From NCBI RefSeq assembly GCF_000003605.2, contig NW_003105106.1:205310-269309 (forward strand): DNA of 64,000 nt, written 5' to 3'. Numbering within the stretch: the stretch's first letter is position 1; each line of letters begins with the position of its first letter. The notes below the pieces were generated by a model, which did not search any database, was not told the origin of the DNA, and saw nothing but the letters and a program-made list of their open reading frames with translations. This stretch comes from Saccoglossus kowalevskii. Its lineage: Eukaryota > Hemichordata > Enteropneusta > Harrimaniidae. Shown piece after piece: positions 63,118 to 64,000 of this stretch. A program made the position numbers and the translations under genes.

Positions 63118-63270
63118 TACTACATGTTGTTCAGCATTATTGTAGTTTTTATTGTCATCTTATTTTATTTATTAATAAAGATGATTATAAAACAAAATAA
63201 AAAGAACCAGTCATTGTCAATGACACGTCCCCGTTCCGTTCATATTTGAGTGACATATACATTCAAAGCA

Positions 63271-64000
63271 GATCATGACCGAAATGCACCTGCATATGTA
63301 CAACACATTGTACTAAATCTGAACAAAATCCATCCATGCATGACTGAGATCCGGTTCCGGAATTATAAAAATACGTGATTTTGATGCATTTTCGGCCTTA
63401 AAATGGCCATCATTCAGCTAGTGTTAAGCGGATCATGAAACAAATGCACATATCTATTTGTGACATGATGTACAATGTACCATGTGTGTGTGAAGTTTGA
63501 ACTTGATCAATCCAGACATGTCTCGGATACGGATCCAGAACTGAATTCTTTAAAACAAAATGGCCGCCAGTCGGCCATTTCAAACCCGATCCAAAAAAAA
63601 AAATGACGTGCATGAAGGTCCTATTATGTTTAATGTATGTACCAAATTTGAACAAAATCCGTCCATGCATAACTGAGATTCGGGTCCGGAATGGTGAAAA
63701 TGTGCGATTTCAATGCATTTTCGGCCTTAAAGCGGCCGCCATTTGGCTATCGTTAATGAGATCATGAAACAAATGCACATACATATTTATGACATGATGT
63801 ACCTTGTGTGTTTGAAGTTTGAACTTGATCAATCCAGACATGTCTCGGATACGGATCCAGAACTGAATTCTTTAAAACAAAATGGCCGCCAGTCGGCCAT
63901 TTCGAACTTGATCCGAAAAAAAAATGACAGCATCAAGGTCCTATTATGTTTAATGTATGTACCAAATTTGAACAAAATCCGTCCATGCATAACTGAGATC
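63271..64000. repeat. Dimeric satellite, 329-bp higher-order unit of two ~165-bp monomers
   Basis: 'gatcatgaaacaaatgcaca' occurs at 63431 and 63760, giving a 329-bp period, and the two units are roughly 93% identical by eye. Each unit is made of two related halves sharing 'gta-cc', 'aa-tttgaac', 'cat-c-ga-', 'gg-tccgga' and 'aatggccgcc'-type blocks. A lone half precedes them at 63271-63430 (160 bp). Each unit also contains a perfect 9-bp inverted repeat AAATGGCCG/CGGCCATTT with a 5-nt loop (63558-63580 in the first). The array runs past the window end. Confidence 0.9.

Noticed and set aside
1-64000. CRISPR arrays, bacterial operons, ribosomal RNA genes
   Set aside because: None seen. All repeats here are satellites, microsatellites or macro-duplications of eukaryotic type.

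Overview
This is eukaryotic, AT-rich, gene-poor DNA with metazoan-style features: intronless and spliced coding frames, satellites, decayed transposons and one assembly gap. The gene content (a single-exon rhodopsin-class receptor and a membrane-anchored SGNH hydrolase) and the repeats fit a marine invertebrate, possibly a deuterostome such as a hemichordate or lancelet. Nothing in the sequence fixes the species, and that guess is inference.

Layout. Positions 1-24260 are one large non-coding tandem array: three full or internally deleted copies and one truncated copy of a unit of about 5-9 kb (A 1-8900, B 8900-13890, C 13890-22010, D 22010-24260). Landmarks recur in the same order in every copy. 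Copy A carries extra nested duplications, and an internal (ACTAA)n tract is longest in copy C. About 600 bp past the array lies a CpG-rich 58-bp minisatellite (24839-25240).

Positions 25263-39241 have no convincing complete gene. They hold an RFX-type X-box, an NRF1 palindrome, an inverted repeat around a CRE, two weak candidate exons, a GAAT-to-TTAA microsatellite, a decayed reverse-transcriptase fragment and a MITE-like element with terminal inverted repeats.

The first solid gene is a 333-residue class A GPCR on the minus strand (39242-40243), with a likely spliced 5' leader and an upstream CRE. Positions 46900-51600 are a graveyard of coding fragments (a pogo/Tigger transposase piece and two unrecognised minus-strand remnants) next to a CCAAT/NRF1/ETS promoter-like block. 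A gap flanked by poly-C runs (53635-53952) is followed by a 57-bp direct repeat and coding-like minus-strand sequence.

The second solid gene is a 480-residue type II membrane SGNH/GDSL-like hydrolase on the plus strand (58101-59543), preceded by a two-codon uORF and four AGAGGGCGC (CTCF-core-like) motifs in convergent order. The window ends with a two-exon Cys/His-rich, coiled-coil, Pro-rich gene that looks like a recent pseudogene with its intron kept (61440-62826), then a dimeric 329-bp satellite that runs off the end. I see no operon-like or pathway link between the two solid genes.
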